Source: Pseudomonas sp. RIT409
Lineage (GTDB): Bacteria; Pseudomonadota; Gammaproteobacteria; Pseudomonadales; Pseudomonadaceae
DNA length: 52,107 nt
Direction of reading: 5' to 3'
Assembly: GCF_003052515.2 (NCBI RefSeq)
Contig: NZ_QARE02000031.1
Coordinates: 1 to 52,107 of the forward strand
Below are positions 1 through 7,763 of the stretch, piece after piece (positions within the stretch are counted from its first letter, which is position 1; every line of letters starts with the position of its first letter). Both the position numbers and the translations under genes were made by a program. Below the pieces are notes generated by a model. That model had not been told where the DNA came from. It made no database searches and saw only the letters and a list, made by a program, of their open reading frames with translations.

Positions 1-75
1 TCCTGCTTATCTGAAACCTTTAACTCGTTGATCTTCAAGGAGTTTTCGGTTCCGACTGCGCCGTAAGTGGGGCGA

Positions 76-103
76 ATTATAGAGACATCTGAAGGCCCGT
101 CAA
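76..103 (-). promoter_or_regulatory. Strong sigma70 promoter firing out of the left edge
   Basis: Read on the minus strand, TTGACG is followed after 16 bases by a perfect TATAAT, and then by a GC-rich discriminator (TCGCCCC). This near-consensus pair with a GC discriminator is typical of stringently controlled rRNA and tRNA operons. Transcription would run leftward into a leader that leaves the window at base 1, so the product is not visible. That it is a stable-RNA operon is inference from promoter quality only. Confidence 0.6.
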
Positions 104-139
104 GCACTTATTTCGGAAAAGAAGAAAGTTTCTAACTTA

Positions 140-180
140 AAGCTGCAGGAGCGCGAGGTTGAGACTCGCGCTTGCAGCTT
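140..180. terminator. Long hairpin downstream of mmsA
   Basis: Inverted repeat AAGCTGCA..GCGCGAG / CTCGCGC..TGCAGCTT with a short loop, lying 25 bases past the mmsA stop and upstream of the left-edge promoter. It has no long T run on either strand. It probably ends mmsA transcription and insulates the leftward promoter. Confidence 0.5.
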
Positions 181-204
181 ATAGCTTCAGGCTAATGGCG
201 ACAC

Positions 205-1698
205 TTAGAGGCTAGGGAAAGCGAACTGGGACGCCTCGTGACTCGCACGCTGTGGCCAGCGCTGAGTGATCGCCTTGCGGCGGGTATAGAAGCGCACGCC
301 ATCGGGGCCATAAGCATGGAGGTCGCCAAACAACGAGCGCTTCCAGCCACCGAAGCTGTGATAAGCCACAGGAACCGGCAGCGGTACGTTGACACCCACC
401 ATCCCCACTTCGATCTCATCACAAAACAGCCGCGCCGCTTCACCGTCACGGGTGAAAATGCAAGTACCGTTACCGTACTCGTGGTCATTGATCAATTGCA
501 TCGCCTGCTCAAGGCTGTTCACCCGCACGATGCATAAGACCGGCCCAAAGATCTCTTCTTTATAGATGCGCATGTCCGGGGTGACCTGATCGAATAGACA
601 GCCTCCCAGGAAGAAACCTTCTTCGTGCCCCGAAACGGTCAGTCCGCGTCCGTCGACCACCAATCTGGCACCCGCCGCTACGCCGTCCTCTATATAGCCG
701 CTGACTTTGTCGCGATGCTGACCGGTGACCAACGGCCCCATGTCCAACCCACACGTGGTGCCCGCCCCGATCTTCAACGATTGAATTTGAGGCACCAACT
801 TGGCCACGAGTGCATCGGCCACCTGATCGCCCACGCAAACGGCCACCGAGATTGCCATACAGCGTTCGCCGCACGAACCATAGGCCGCTCCCATCAATGC
901 ACTGACGGCATTGTCGAGATCGGCGTCGGGCATCAACACGGCGTGGTTCTTGGCGCCACCTAACGCCTGAACGCGCTTGCCTCGTGCGGTCGCTTCCTTA
1001 TAGATGTATTCAGCGATAGGGGTGGACCCGACGAAACTCAAAGCCTTGACCTCCGGCGCCTCGATCAACGCGTCGACGGCGACCTTGTCACCGTGGACCA
1101 CGTTCAGTACGCCCTTCGGCAAACCGGCTTCGTGCAGCAATTGTGCGATCAGCAGCGTCGAACTCGGGTCGCGCTCGGAGGGTTTGAGGATGAAGCAGTT
1201 ACCGCAGGCGATGGCCAGGGGGTACATCCATAGGGGAACCATGGCCGGGAAGTTGAAGGGTGTGATGCCAGCCACCACGCCCAGTGGCTGGAAGTCAGAC
1301 CAGGCATCGATATTCGGCCCCACGTTGCGACTGTATTCACCCTTGAGGATTTCCGGGGCGGCACTGGCGTACTCGACGTTCTCAATGCCACGTTTCAGTT
1401 CGCCCGCTGCATCTTCCAGTGTTTTGCCGTGTTCTTCGCTGATGAGCTGGGCGATGCGCGCCTCGTTCTGCTCCAGCAGTTGTTTGAAGCGAAACATGAC
1501 TTGCGCGCGTTTGGCAGGCGGCGTATTGCGCCACCCTGGAAACGCCGCCTTTGCCGAATCGATTGCCTTCTGAACGGTTTCACGATTGCCCAGCGCCACT
1601 TTGTGAACTGGCTGGCCGGTCGAAGGATTGAACACATCAGCGGTGCGGCCATTTTCATTGACCAATTCACCATGAATCAGGTGTTGAATGATGCTCAT
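205..1698 (-). CDS. mmsA: CoA-acylating (methyl)malonate-semialdehyde dehydrogenase (MmsA family, BauC-like)
   Basis: A 497-residue aldehyde dehydrogenase that oxidises malonate- or methylmalonate-semialdehyde with NAD+ and CoA to acetyl- or propionyl-CoA. Visible are the oxyanion Asn in TPFNFP (about 149), GSTPIAE, the family-typical QALGGAKNH (in place of the general-base Glu segment of ordinary ALDHs), catalytic Cys280 in GSCGERCMA, and the C-terminal FGGWKRSLFGD. The start is set by GGAG six bases upstream; the frame stays open further upstream but those residues do not fit the family. It lies 68 bp after bauA on the same strand, so its likely substrate is malonate semialdehyde from beta-alanine (the BauC role), though valine catabolism cannot be excluded. 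Confidence 0.93.
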   Translation of the reverse strand: MSIIQHLIHGELVNENGRTADVFNPSTGQPVHKVALGNRETVQKAIDSAKAAFPGWRNTPPAKRAQVMFRFKQLLEQNEARIAQLISEEHGKTLEDAAGELKRGIENVEYASAAPEILKGEYSRNVGPNIDAWSDFQPLGVVAGITPFNFPAMVPLWMYPLAIACGNCFILKPSERDPSSTLLIAQLLHEAGLPKGVLNVVHGDKVAVDALIEAPEVKALSFVGSTPIAEYIYKEATARGKRVQALGGAKNHAVLMPDADLDNAVSALMGAAYGSCGERCMAISVAVCVGDQVADALVAKLVPQIQSLKIGAGTTCGLDMGPLVTGQHRDKVSGYIEDGVAAGARLVVDGRGLTVSGHEEGFFLGGCLFDQVTPDMRIYKEEIFGPVLCIVRVNSLEQAMQLINDHEYGNGTCIFTRDGEAARLFCDEIEVGMVGVNVPLPVPVAYHSFGGWKRSLFGDLHAYGPDGVRFYTRRKAITQRWPQRASHEASQFAFPSL

Positions 1699-1766
1699 GC
1701 TTGACTCCAAAGGACTGTCCCGCTGGCGCAACCGAAGCTGCGCGCGGACTGGAAATAGGGGATGGA

Positions 1767-3113
1767 TCAGTCGATCTGATTGAGTGCGTCGCCCACCGCG
1801 TCGAACATGCGGTCCAGGTCTTGGGGCAGGCTGTTGAACGTAGGGCCGAATTGCAGGGTGTCGCCACCAAAGCGGACGTAGAACCCAGCCTTCCACAGTT
1901 TCATCGCAGCTTCGAACGGACGCACGATGGCATCGCCGTCACGGGCTGCAACCTGAATGGCGCCCGCCAGGCCGAAGTTACGAATATCGATCACGTTTTT
2001 GCTGCCTTTGAGGCCGTGCAACGAGCGTTCGAAATGAGGTGCGGTTTCTGCCACCTGCTGAACCAGGTTTTCGCGCTTGAGAATGTCCAGTGCTGCCAGC
2101 CCCGCTGCACAGGCCACCGGATGCGCGGAATAGGTATAGCCGTGCGGGAATTCCACGGCGTACTCCGGCGTAGGCTGATTCATGAAGGTCTGGTAGATCT
2201 CGGAACTCGCGATGACTGCGCCCATCGGGATTGCGCCGTTGGTGACTTGTTTGGCGATGCACATCAGGTCAGGCGTCACGCCGAAGCTATCCGCGCCGAA
2301 CATGGCACCCGTACGCCCGAAGCCGGTGATGACCTCATCGAAGATCAGCAGAATATTGTGCTGATCACAGATTTCGCGCAGGCGTTTGAGATAGCCCTGC
2401 GGCGGCACGATCACCCCCGCAGAACCCGCCATCGGCTCGACGATGACGGCCGCGATGTTCGAGGCGTCGTGCAGCTCGATCAACTTGAGCAGCTCGTCCG
2501 CCAGTGCAATACCGCCCTGTTCCGGCATGCCGCGGGAAAATGCGTTGCTTGCCAGCAGGGTATGGGGCAAATGGTCGACGTCCATCAACTGACCGAACAT
2601 TTTGCGGTTGCCGTTCACGCCGCCGAGACTGGTGCCAGCGATATTCACACCGTGATAGCCACGGGCACGACCAATGAGTTTGGTCTTGGTCGCCTGCCCT
2701 TTCAGGCGCCAGTAGGCACGGACCATTTTTACCGCGGTGTCTGCGCACTCGGAACCCGAGTCGGTGTAGAACACATGATTCAGTTTGCCGGGCGTCAACT
2801 CGGTAATCTTTTCAGCCAGTTGAAACGACAGCGGATGACCGAATTGGAAACCAGGCGAGTAGTCCAGCGTGCTCAATTGCTTGGCGACGGCTTCCTGGAT
2901 TTCTTTGCGAGTATGCCCTGCCCCGCACGTCCACAACCCTGAAAGGCCATCGTAGATCTTGCGACCCTTGTCGTCTGTCAGATAACTACCCTGAGCTGCC
3001 ACGATCAACCGAGGATCTCGCTGGAAATTGCGGTTCGCGGTATAGGGCATCCAGTGAGCGTCGAGCTTGAGCTGACTGGCCAGGGACATATCGGACGTTT
3101 CGGGCATGTTCAT
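1767..3113 (-). CDS. bauA: Beta-alanine (omega-amino acid)--pyruvate aminotransferase, BauA-like
   Basis: A 448-residue class III PLP aminotransferase that moves the amino group of beta-alanine (and other omega-amines) to pyruvate, giving malonate semialdehyde and alanine. Landmarks are YTDSGSE (about 116-122), RGYHG, FDEVITGFGRTG with the PLP-nitrogen-binding Asp259, and the Schiff-base Lys288 in CIAKQVTNGAIPMGAV. The length equals that of the characterised Pseudomonas enzymes. It is first in a two-gene operon with mmsA and divergent from a LysR gene, the arrangement known for bauA. GAGG lies eight bases before the ATG. Confidence 0.95.
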   Translation of the reverse strand: MNMPETSDMSLASQLKLDAHWMPYTANRNFQRDPRLIVAAQGSYLTDDKGRKIYDGLSGLWTCGAGHTRKEIQEAVAKQLSTLDYSPGFQFGHPLSFQLAEKITELTPGKLNHVFYTDSGSECADTAVKMVRAYWRLKGQATKTKLIGRARGYHGVNIAGTSLGGVNGNRKMFGQLMDVDHLPHTLLASNAFSRGMPEQGGIALADELLKLIELHDASNIAAVIVEPMAGSAGVIVPPQGYLKRLREICDQHNILLIFDEVITGFGRTGAMFGADSFGVTPDLMCIAKQVTNGAIPMGAVIASSEIYQTFMNQPTPEYAVEFPHGYTYSAHPVACAAGLAALDILKRENLVQQVAETAPHFERSLHGLKGSKNVIDIRNFGLAGAIQVAARDGDAIVRPFEAAMKLWKAGFYVRFGGDTLQFGPTFNSLPQDLDRMFDAVGDALNQID

Positions 3114-3253
3114 TGGAATGACCTCACAAGGGCGTGGGTGGCCTGGCTACCGACTGCAAGGACGGAAACGGGGCCGGTTGCGGCTACGTTGCCATGGGCA
3201 TAAAGTCACTAAAATCCTGCTTTTTCGATCTTCAGTTGACGGAATACTAAACA
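3114..3253. promoter_or_regulatory. Divergent control region between bauA and the LysR gene
   Basis: These 140 bp separate divergent genes and should hold both promoters and the LysR operator. An AT-rich core at about 3200-3250 contrasts with the GC-rich bauA-proximal part. Several T-N11-A matches occur there but none is a clear dyad, so no single operator is called. Confidence 0.4.
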
Positions 3254-4174
3254 ATGAGCACTCGCCGTTCTGAAGCGCTGGCCCAGGTCAGCGACTTCGA
3301 CATTCGTTTGCTGCGCATCTTTCGAAGCGTAGTCGAGTCGGGAGGATTTTCTGCGGCCGAAAGTGCGCTGGGGATTGGTCGTTCGGCGATCAGTCAGCAA
3401 ATGGGCGACCTCGAGCAACGTCTCGGCTTGCGCCTGTGCCAGCGCGGGAGGGCAGGCTTTTCGCTGACTGAAGAAGGTCGGGAGGTCTATCAGTCATCGC
3501 TTCAGCTATTAAGTGCGCTCGAGAGTTTTCGTACGGAAGTGAACGGCCTGCACCAGCATTTACGCGGAGAACTCAACATTGGCCTAACCGATAATCTGGT
3601 AACCCTGCCCCACATGCGCATCACTCACGCACTGTCGCAACTGAAAGAACGCGGCCCAGACGTGCACATCAATATCCGCATGATTGCGCCCAATGAAGTA
3701 GAGCAGGGCGTGCTGGACGGCAGCCTCCATGTGGGCGTCGTGCCACAAGCCAATGCCTTGTCAGGCCTCGAATACCAGTCGCTCTACAGCGAGCGCTCGC
3801 TACTGTACTGCGCCGTAGGGCATCCGCTGTTCTATGCCGAGGATGCGCAACTGAGCGACGGACGTCTCGCTGGCCAAGAAGCGATCGCCCCTACGTTCCG
3901 CCTGCCTGCGGACATTCAGGCTCATTACCAGGCCCTCAACTGCACCGCCAGCGCATCCGACCGGGAAGGCATGGCGTTCCTCATTCTGACGGGCCGATAT
4001 ATCGGCTACCTGCCGGACCATTACGCCACCTTCTGGGTGCAGCAAGGTCGCCTGCGGGCTTTGAAACCTCAGGCACGCTTTTACGATTTGAGCCTGGTCA
4101 CGGTCACCCGCAAAGGACGCCGCCCTCATTTGGTGCTGGAAAGCTTCCTTGAGAGCCTCGCTGCGACGCGATGA
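3254..4174 (+). CDS. LysR-family transcriptional regulator, BauR-like
   Basis: A 306-residue LysR regulator. The N-terminal winged helix-turn-helix spans about residues 16-75 (FDIRLLRIFRSVVESGGFSA.. then GRSAISQQMGDLEQRLG, with TEEG closing the wing). A linker helix and a LysR substrate-binding domain follow (about 98-300, with GELNIGLTDN at its start). It is transcribed away from the bauA-mmsA operon across 140 bp, so it most likely activates that operon in response to beta-alanine or a relative, as BauR does in P. aeruginosa. That assignment rests on context. Confidence 0.85.
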   Translation: MSTRRSEALAQVSDFDIRLLRIFRSVVESGGFSAAESALGIGRSAISQQMGDLEQRLGLRLCQRGRAGFSLTEEGREVYQSSLQLLSALESFRTEVNGLHQHLRGELNIGLTDNLVTLPHMRITHALSQLKERGPDVHINIRMIAPNEVEQGVLDGSLHVGVVPQANALSGLEYQSLYSERSLLYCAVGHPLFYAEDAQLSDGRLAGQEAIAPTFRLPADIQAHYQALNCTASASDREGMAFLILTGRYIGYLPDHYATFWVQQGRLRALKPQARFYDLSLVTVTRKGRRPHLVLESFLESLAATR

Positions 4175-4327
4175 TGCTCGCAGAGGTAAAACCGCGTACC
4201 TCTGGTTATTGAAGGAAAATCGCCAACTCATTGTTTCAAAAGAAAATAAAAAAATATCAACATCAACGACCTGATCACTTGGACAGGTTTTTGCAGACGT
4301 TCTCGGCAAACACGCTGTCTCAGCAGC

Positions 4328-4418
4328 GCCCCGCACGCGGCGGGAGGCCTGAACACCCGGACCGCGAGCAAACTCCGCATGAACTGCGGGGGATCTCGCA
4401 GGGCGGTCATCCCTGCCA
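4328..4418 (+). promoter_or_regulatory. Structured 5' leader of the NCS2 permease, candidate riboswitch
   Basis: The 271 bp between the LysR gene and the permease contains no gene but its second half can fold strongly. GACC+GCGAG (4360-4368) can pair with CTCGC (4395-4399) and GGTC (4405-4408), enclosing internal loops and the hairpin CCGCA-TGAAC-TGCGG (4375-4389). A competing hairpin, GCAGGG (4398-4403) with CCCTGC (4411-4416), uses part of the same strand, so the two folds exclude each other. A further CCCGC/GCGGG hairpin lies at 4330-4344. The start codon is 30 bases downstream. This is what a ligand-gated leader looks like, but I cannot assign it to a known class. Confidence 0.4.
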
Positions 4419-4445
4419 CGCCGCACATAATACCGAGAGTCCAGC

Positions 4446-5831
4446 ATGCAGCCCCAAATGCCAGATACCCAAGACCTGATCTACGGCCTCAATGACCGGC
4501 CTCGCCCTGCCCCAGCTCTCCTGGCGGCTGTGCAGCACGTACTCGCCGCCTTCGTGGGCATCATCACACCACCGCTCATCATCGGCTCAGCGCTGGGACT
4601 GGGAGCCTACCTGCCCTACCTCATCAGCATGGCTTTGATGGTCTCCGGCGTAGGAACCTTCATTCAAGCGCGTCGCCCCTTGGGTATCGGCGCGGGAATG
4701 ATCTGCTTGCAAGGCACCAGTTTTGCGTTTCTCGGTGCCGTTCTTTCCGCCGGTTTTATGGTGAAACAGCGTGGTGGGACGCCCGAGGACATCATGGCCA
4801 TGGTGTTCGGTGTGTGCTTTTTCGGCGCGCTGGTGCAGATCGTATTGAGCCGTTTCATCGGTCAGTTACGTCGCGTCATTACGCCACTGATAACAGGCAT
4901 CGTCATCACGCTGATCGGCGTCAGTTTGATCAAGGTCGGGGTGACCGATCTGGGCGGCGGCTTCAACGCCCCCGACTTCGGCGAGCCGACGAATCTGGCG
5001 CTCGGCGCCTTCGTGTTACTGGTCATTATTCTGCTCAACCGCTCAAGGACTCCATGGCTGAGACTGTCGGCGATCATCATCGGCTTGGCCGTAGGGAGCA
5101 TTGCGGCCTGGTTCAGTGGCAAGCTCACGCCTCATTCGATTCATGATTTGCCATTGATCAGCGCGCCCATGCCTTTCCGGTTCGGCTTTCAATTCGATTG
5201 GGCGGCTTTCCTGCCTGTCGCGCTGATTTATTTGATCAGCAGCATTGAAACTGTTGGCGATCTGACCGCTAATTGCATGCTCTCCCGCGAGCCCATTCAG
5301 GGGCCGAGCTACATCGCTCGCCTTAAAGGCGGCGTACTGGGCGATGGCGTGAGCTGCATGATTGCCGCCACCTTCAGCGCCTTCCCGAACACTACGTTCG
5401 CACAGAACAATGGCGTGATTCAGCTAACCGGCGTGGCCAGCCGCTACGTCGGCCTGTATATCGGGGCGCTGCTGTTTCTGCTCGGACTTTTCCCTGTGAT
5501 TGGTGCGATTCTTCAACAGATTCCCAAGCCAGTGCTGGGCGGCGCGACGTTGGTGATGTTTGGCAGCGTCGCGGCAGCGGGCGTGAGGATCCTCGCGCAG
5601 TCAACCCTGGACCGTCGCAGCATGCTGATCATCGCGACTTCATTTGGCGTCGGCCTCGGCATCGCCGCGCAACCCACATTGCTGCACCATTTGCCGCAAT
5701 GGGTGCAGAACCTGTTCGACTCAGCCATCACCAGCGGCGGCCTGACGGCCATCCTGATGTGCCTGTTGCTGCCCGAGAGCACGGTAAGTGCTGCCGAAAA
5801 AAAGCCTGAAATCGAAGCCCTCGACCACTGA
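4446..5831 (+). CDS. NCS2-family xanthine/uric-acid-type purine permease
   Basis: A 461-residue inner-membrane proton symporter of the nucleobase-ascorbate family with about 14 membrane segments. The substrate-site motif SSIETVGDLTANCML (about 264-278, key Glu) and the later AFPNTTFAQNNGV (Asn of the NAT motif) resemble XanP/XanQ/UacT rather than UraA, favouring xanthine or urate over uracil. The charged C-terminal tail is cytoplasmic. Context agrees: a RutR-like regulator follows directly, with purine deaminases and a nucleoside importer downstream. The start has a modest GAG upstream; Met5 is an alternative. Confidence 0.85.
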   Translation: MQPQMPDTQDLIYGLNDRPRPAPALLAAVQHVLAAFVGIITPPLIIGSALGLGAYLPYLISMALMVSGVGTFIQARRPLGIGAGMICLQGTSFAFLGAVLSAGFMVKQRGGTPEDIMAMVFGVCFFGALVQIVLSRFIGQLRRVITPLITGIVITLIGVSLIKVGVTDLGGGFNAPDFGEPTNLALGAFVLLVIILLNRSRTPWLRLSAIIIGLAVGSIAAWFSGKLTPHSIHDLPLISAPMPFRFGFQFDWAAFLPVALIYLISSIETVGDLTANCMLSREPIQGPSYIARLKGGVLGDGVSCMIAATFSAFPNTTFAQNNGVIQLTGVASRYVGLYIGALLFLLGLFPVIGAILQQIPKPVLGGATLVMFGSVAAAGVRILAQSTLDRRSMLIIATSFGVGLGIAAQPTLLHHLPQWVQNLFDSAITSGGLTAILMCLLLPESTVSAAEKKPEIEALDH

Positions 5832-5850
5832 TTTCACTGTCAACGCTTGT

Positions 5851-5901
5851 CGGATCGTCCTGGGTGCGTTATCTGTTCACACCGTCGCACCCAATGATCC
5901 G
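5851..5901. promoter_or_regulatory. Large interrupted inverted repeat upstream of the TetR gene
   Basis: CGGATC-N5-GGGTGCG (5851-5868) is mirrored by CGCACCC-N3-GATCCG (5886-5901). Its spacer contains TATCTG (5870-5875), placed 17 bases after TTGTCG (5847-5852), a plausible weak promoter. Paired arms around the -10 region fit a TetR autoregulatory operator. Alternatively, the transcribed arms could form an attenuating hairpin after the permease gene. Confidence 0.4.
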
Positions 5902-5914
5902 TCTGGAACCGCTC

Positions 5915-6574
5915 ATGACCCTCGAAGTCCCTGCTCACAGCGTCAGCGCCACCAAACCGGCGAGCCGCATTCGCCAGAAAAACGAAGAAGCGATCATGAA
6001 GGCTGCCGAAGACGAGTTCGCGCGTCATGGCTTCAAAGGCACCAGCATGAACACCATCGCTCAAAAAGCTGGGCTGCCCAAGGCCAACTTGCATTACTAC
6101 TTCACCAACAAGCTGGGGCTTTACATCGCGGTATTGAGCAACATCATTCAGTTGTGGGACAGCACTTTCAACCACTTGAAGGCCGAGGACGATCCCGCCC
6201 AGGCACTGACTCAATACATCCGCGCAAAAATGGAATTTTCGCGCCGCCAGCCACAAGCCTCACGCATTTTCGCGATGGAGATCATCAGCGGCGGGGAATG
6301 CTTGAACGAATATTTCAGCCAGGACTACCGAACCTGGTTCCAGGGACGGGCATCGGTGTTCCAGGCCTGGATCGATGCCGGAAAAATGGACCCCGTCGAT
6401 CCGGTGCATCTGATTTTCCTGTTGTGGGGCAGCACGCAGCATTACGCCGATTTCGCGACGCAAATCTGCCAGGTCACCGGGCGTGCGCGCTTGACCAAGC
6501 AGGATATGGAAGAGGCAGGCAATAACCTGATTCGCATCATCTTGAAGGGTTGTGGGCTGACGCCTCCGCTCTGA
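5915..6574 (+). CDS. TetR-family regulator with RutR-like C-terminal domain
   Basis: A 219-residue repressor. The N-terminal helix-turn-helix is clear (RIRQKNEEAIMKAAEDEFARHG, then GTSMNTIAQKAGLPKANLHYYFTNK, about residues 14-62). The C-terminal part (IFAMEIISGGECLNEYF.., LLWGSTQHYADF) matches RutR-type domains, whose founding member senses uracil and thymine. ATG 5915 is chosen because GGAA lies six bases upstream; in-frame ATGs at 5864 and 5894 lack this. Placed between the xanthine-type permease and yigZ, it probably controls the permease and other nucleobase genes nearby. The ligand is unknown. Confidence 0.87.
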   Translation: MTLEVPAHSVSATKPASRIRQKNEEAIMKAAEDEFARHGFKGTSMNTIAQKAGLPKANLHYYFTNKLGLYIAVLSNIIQLWDSTFNHLKAEDDPAQALTQYIRAKMEFSRRQPQASRIFAMEIISGGECLNEYFSQDYRTWFQGRASVFQAWIDAGKMDPVDPVHLIFLLWGSTQHYADFATQICQVTGRARLTKQDMEEAGNNLIRIILKGCGLTPPL

Positions 6575-6609
6575 ACGTGCGACATTTCTGATTTTCGGCT
6601 GGAACCGTT

Positions 6610-7203
6610 ATGCCCTTCACCCTCGTCGGCCCTTGCGAATTCCGCGAAGAGATTCGCAAGAGCCGGTTCATCACCCTCGCCGCTCCCATCGTCAAACCGA
6701 GTGACGCCCAGTCGTTCATCGAACGGAACAGCGACCCCAACGCCACCCACAATTGCTGGGCCTGGAAACTGGGGCCTCAGTACCGAAGCACCGATGACGG
6801 CGAGCCGGGTGGCACGGCAGGACGCCCGATTCTCGCCGCCATCGAAGCGCAGGACTTCGATCAAGTCGTGGTGCTGGTCATTCGCTGGTATGGCGGCATT
6901 CAGCTGGGTACGGGCGGACTGGCGAGGGCCTACGGTGGCGGAGCCAACAAGTGTCTGCAACAGGCCGCTCGCTCGCCGCTCGTGAACCGGGTGCCGCTCA
7001 GCTTCGAGTGCACGTTCAGCGAGCTGGCGCTGGTCAAGTTGCGGCTGAGTGAGTTGAATGGATTGGTAGAAGAAGAACACTTCACCGCTGTGGGCGTCGA
7101 GCTGTCGATCGCGATCGGGCCTGAGCAGATCACGACTTATCAACGTCAGCTTTCGGACATCAGCCGTGGGCGCATTGTTATGCACACTCCAGGGGATGCC
7201 TGA
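6610..7203 (+). CDS. YigZ/IMPACT family protein
   Basis: A 197-residue member of the UPF0029/IMPACT family. The conserved core is present: a SRFI segment near residue 20, HNCWAWKLG, the signature DDGEPGGTAGRPIL (about 62-75), and VLVIRWYGGIQLGTGGLARAYG (about 88-110), followed by a DUF1949-like ferredoxin-fold C-terminal part. In eukaryotes IMPACT binds the translation regulator GCN1; the bacterial role is unsettled. It follows the TetR gene by 35 bp on the same strand and may be co-transcribed, with no evident link to purines. Confidence 0.9.
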   Translation: MPFTLVGPCEFREEIRKSRFITLAAPIVKPSDAQSFIERNSDPNATHNCWAWKLGPQYRSTDDGEPGGTAGRPILAAIEAQDFDQVVVLVIRWYGGIQLGTGGLARAYGGGANKCLQQAARSPLVNRVPLSFECTFSELALVKLRLSELNGLVEEEHFTAVGVELSIAIGPEQITTYQRQLSDISRGRIVMHTPGDA

Positions 7204-7763
7204 CATCTGGTTTCACAAATATTGTCCAGCGAAGGTTTCCCACATCTACTGTGCACCTGCCTGTGGACAAGCTGCGCACACAGCGCCGCACCCCTTGAAT
7301 TACAAGGCCTACAGCCATCTGCTCGTTTTTTGATCAGCTTATGGGAAAACGAGGCAAACCACCGAAAAAACAGGCGGTTAGCGGCGCTTATCACCCTCCG
7401 CTCCTAAGCTCTGCTGCTTTATGCCCCTCATTTACGCTTGCGCACAATTACTGTGGAGCAACCTGTGGATAAGAGGTGCACGCCTTGACGCAACGCCGAG
7501 GCTACCTTGCCCGTCGTCATTTGGTCATTTTTTAAACAAAATATTTGAACCATTTTGACTCCGTAACGCACATTGGCGCCCCGCGATGGTGCCGACAGTT
7601 CGGACTCCGAGCATTCCGAGCACGTAGCCGCTCGCCGGCCCACTCTACATTCAATTGCCAAAGCCGCGCTGCAACCGGGATCGGGCGTGAGCAAACAAAA
7701 AAGCTGACCGGCTGGCCAAGAAATTGCTAAGTGCAGGAGCGATCCACTTTCACCGAGTCCGAT
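7204..7763. other. Gene-free 560 bp before the ABC operon, with DnaA-box-like sites
   Basis: No convincing gene is present. It holds a perfect DnaA box (TGTGGATAA, 7464-7472), a one-mismatch box (TGTGGACAA, 7262-7270) and a partial one (TGTGGAGCA, 7452-7460), followed by an AT-rich run at about 7527-7560. TTGGTCA at 7521-7527 and TTGAACCA about 20 bases later form a loose inverted pair. This region should contain the promoter of the nucleoside ABC operon, but no good -35/-10 pair is obvious. Confidence 0.45.

Noticed and set aside
1701..2942. 413-codon plus-strand frame opposite bauA
   Set aside because: Antisense shadow of a clear aminotransferase gene.
4231..4479. 82-codon frame in the permease leader
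   Set aside because: Lys-, Gln- and Arg-rich low-complexity start, no ribosome site, overlaps the permease start; the RNA structure explains this region better.
7204..7560. DnaA boxes considered as a replication origin
   Set aside because: No dnaA, dnaN, rpmH or parAB context and too few boxes; kept only as a low-interest observation.
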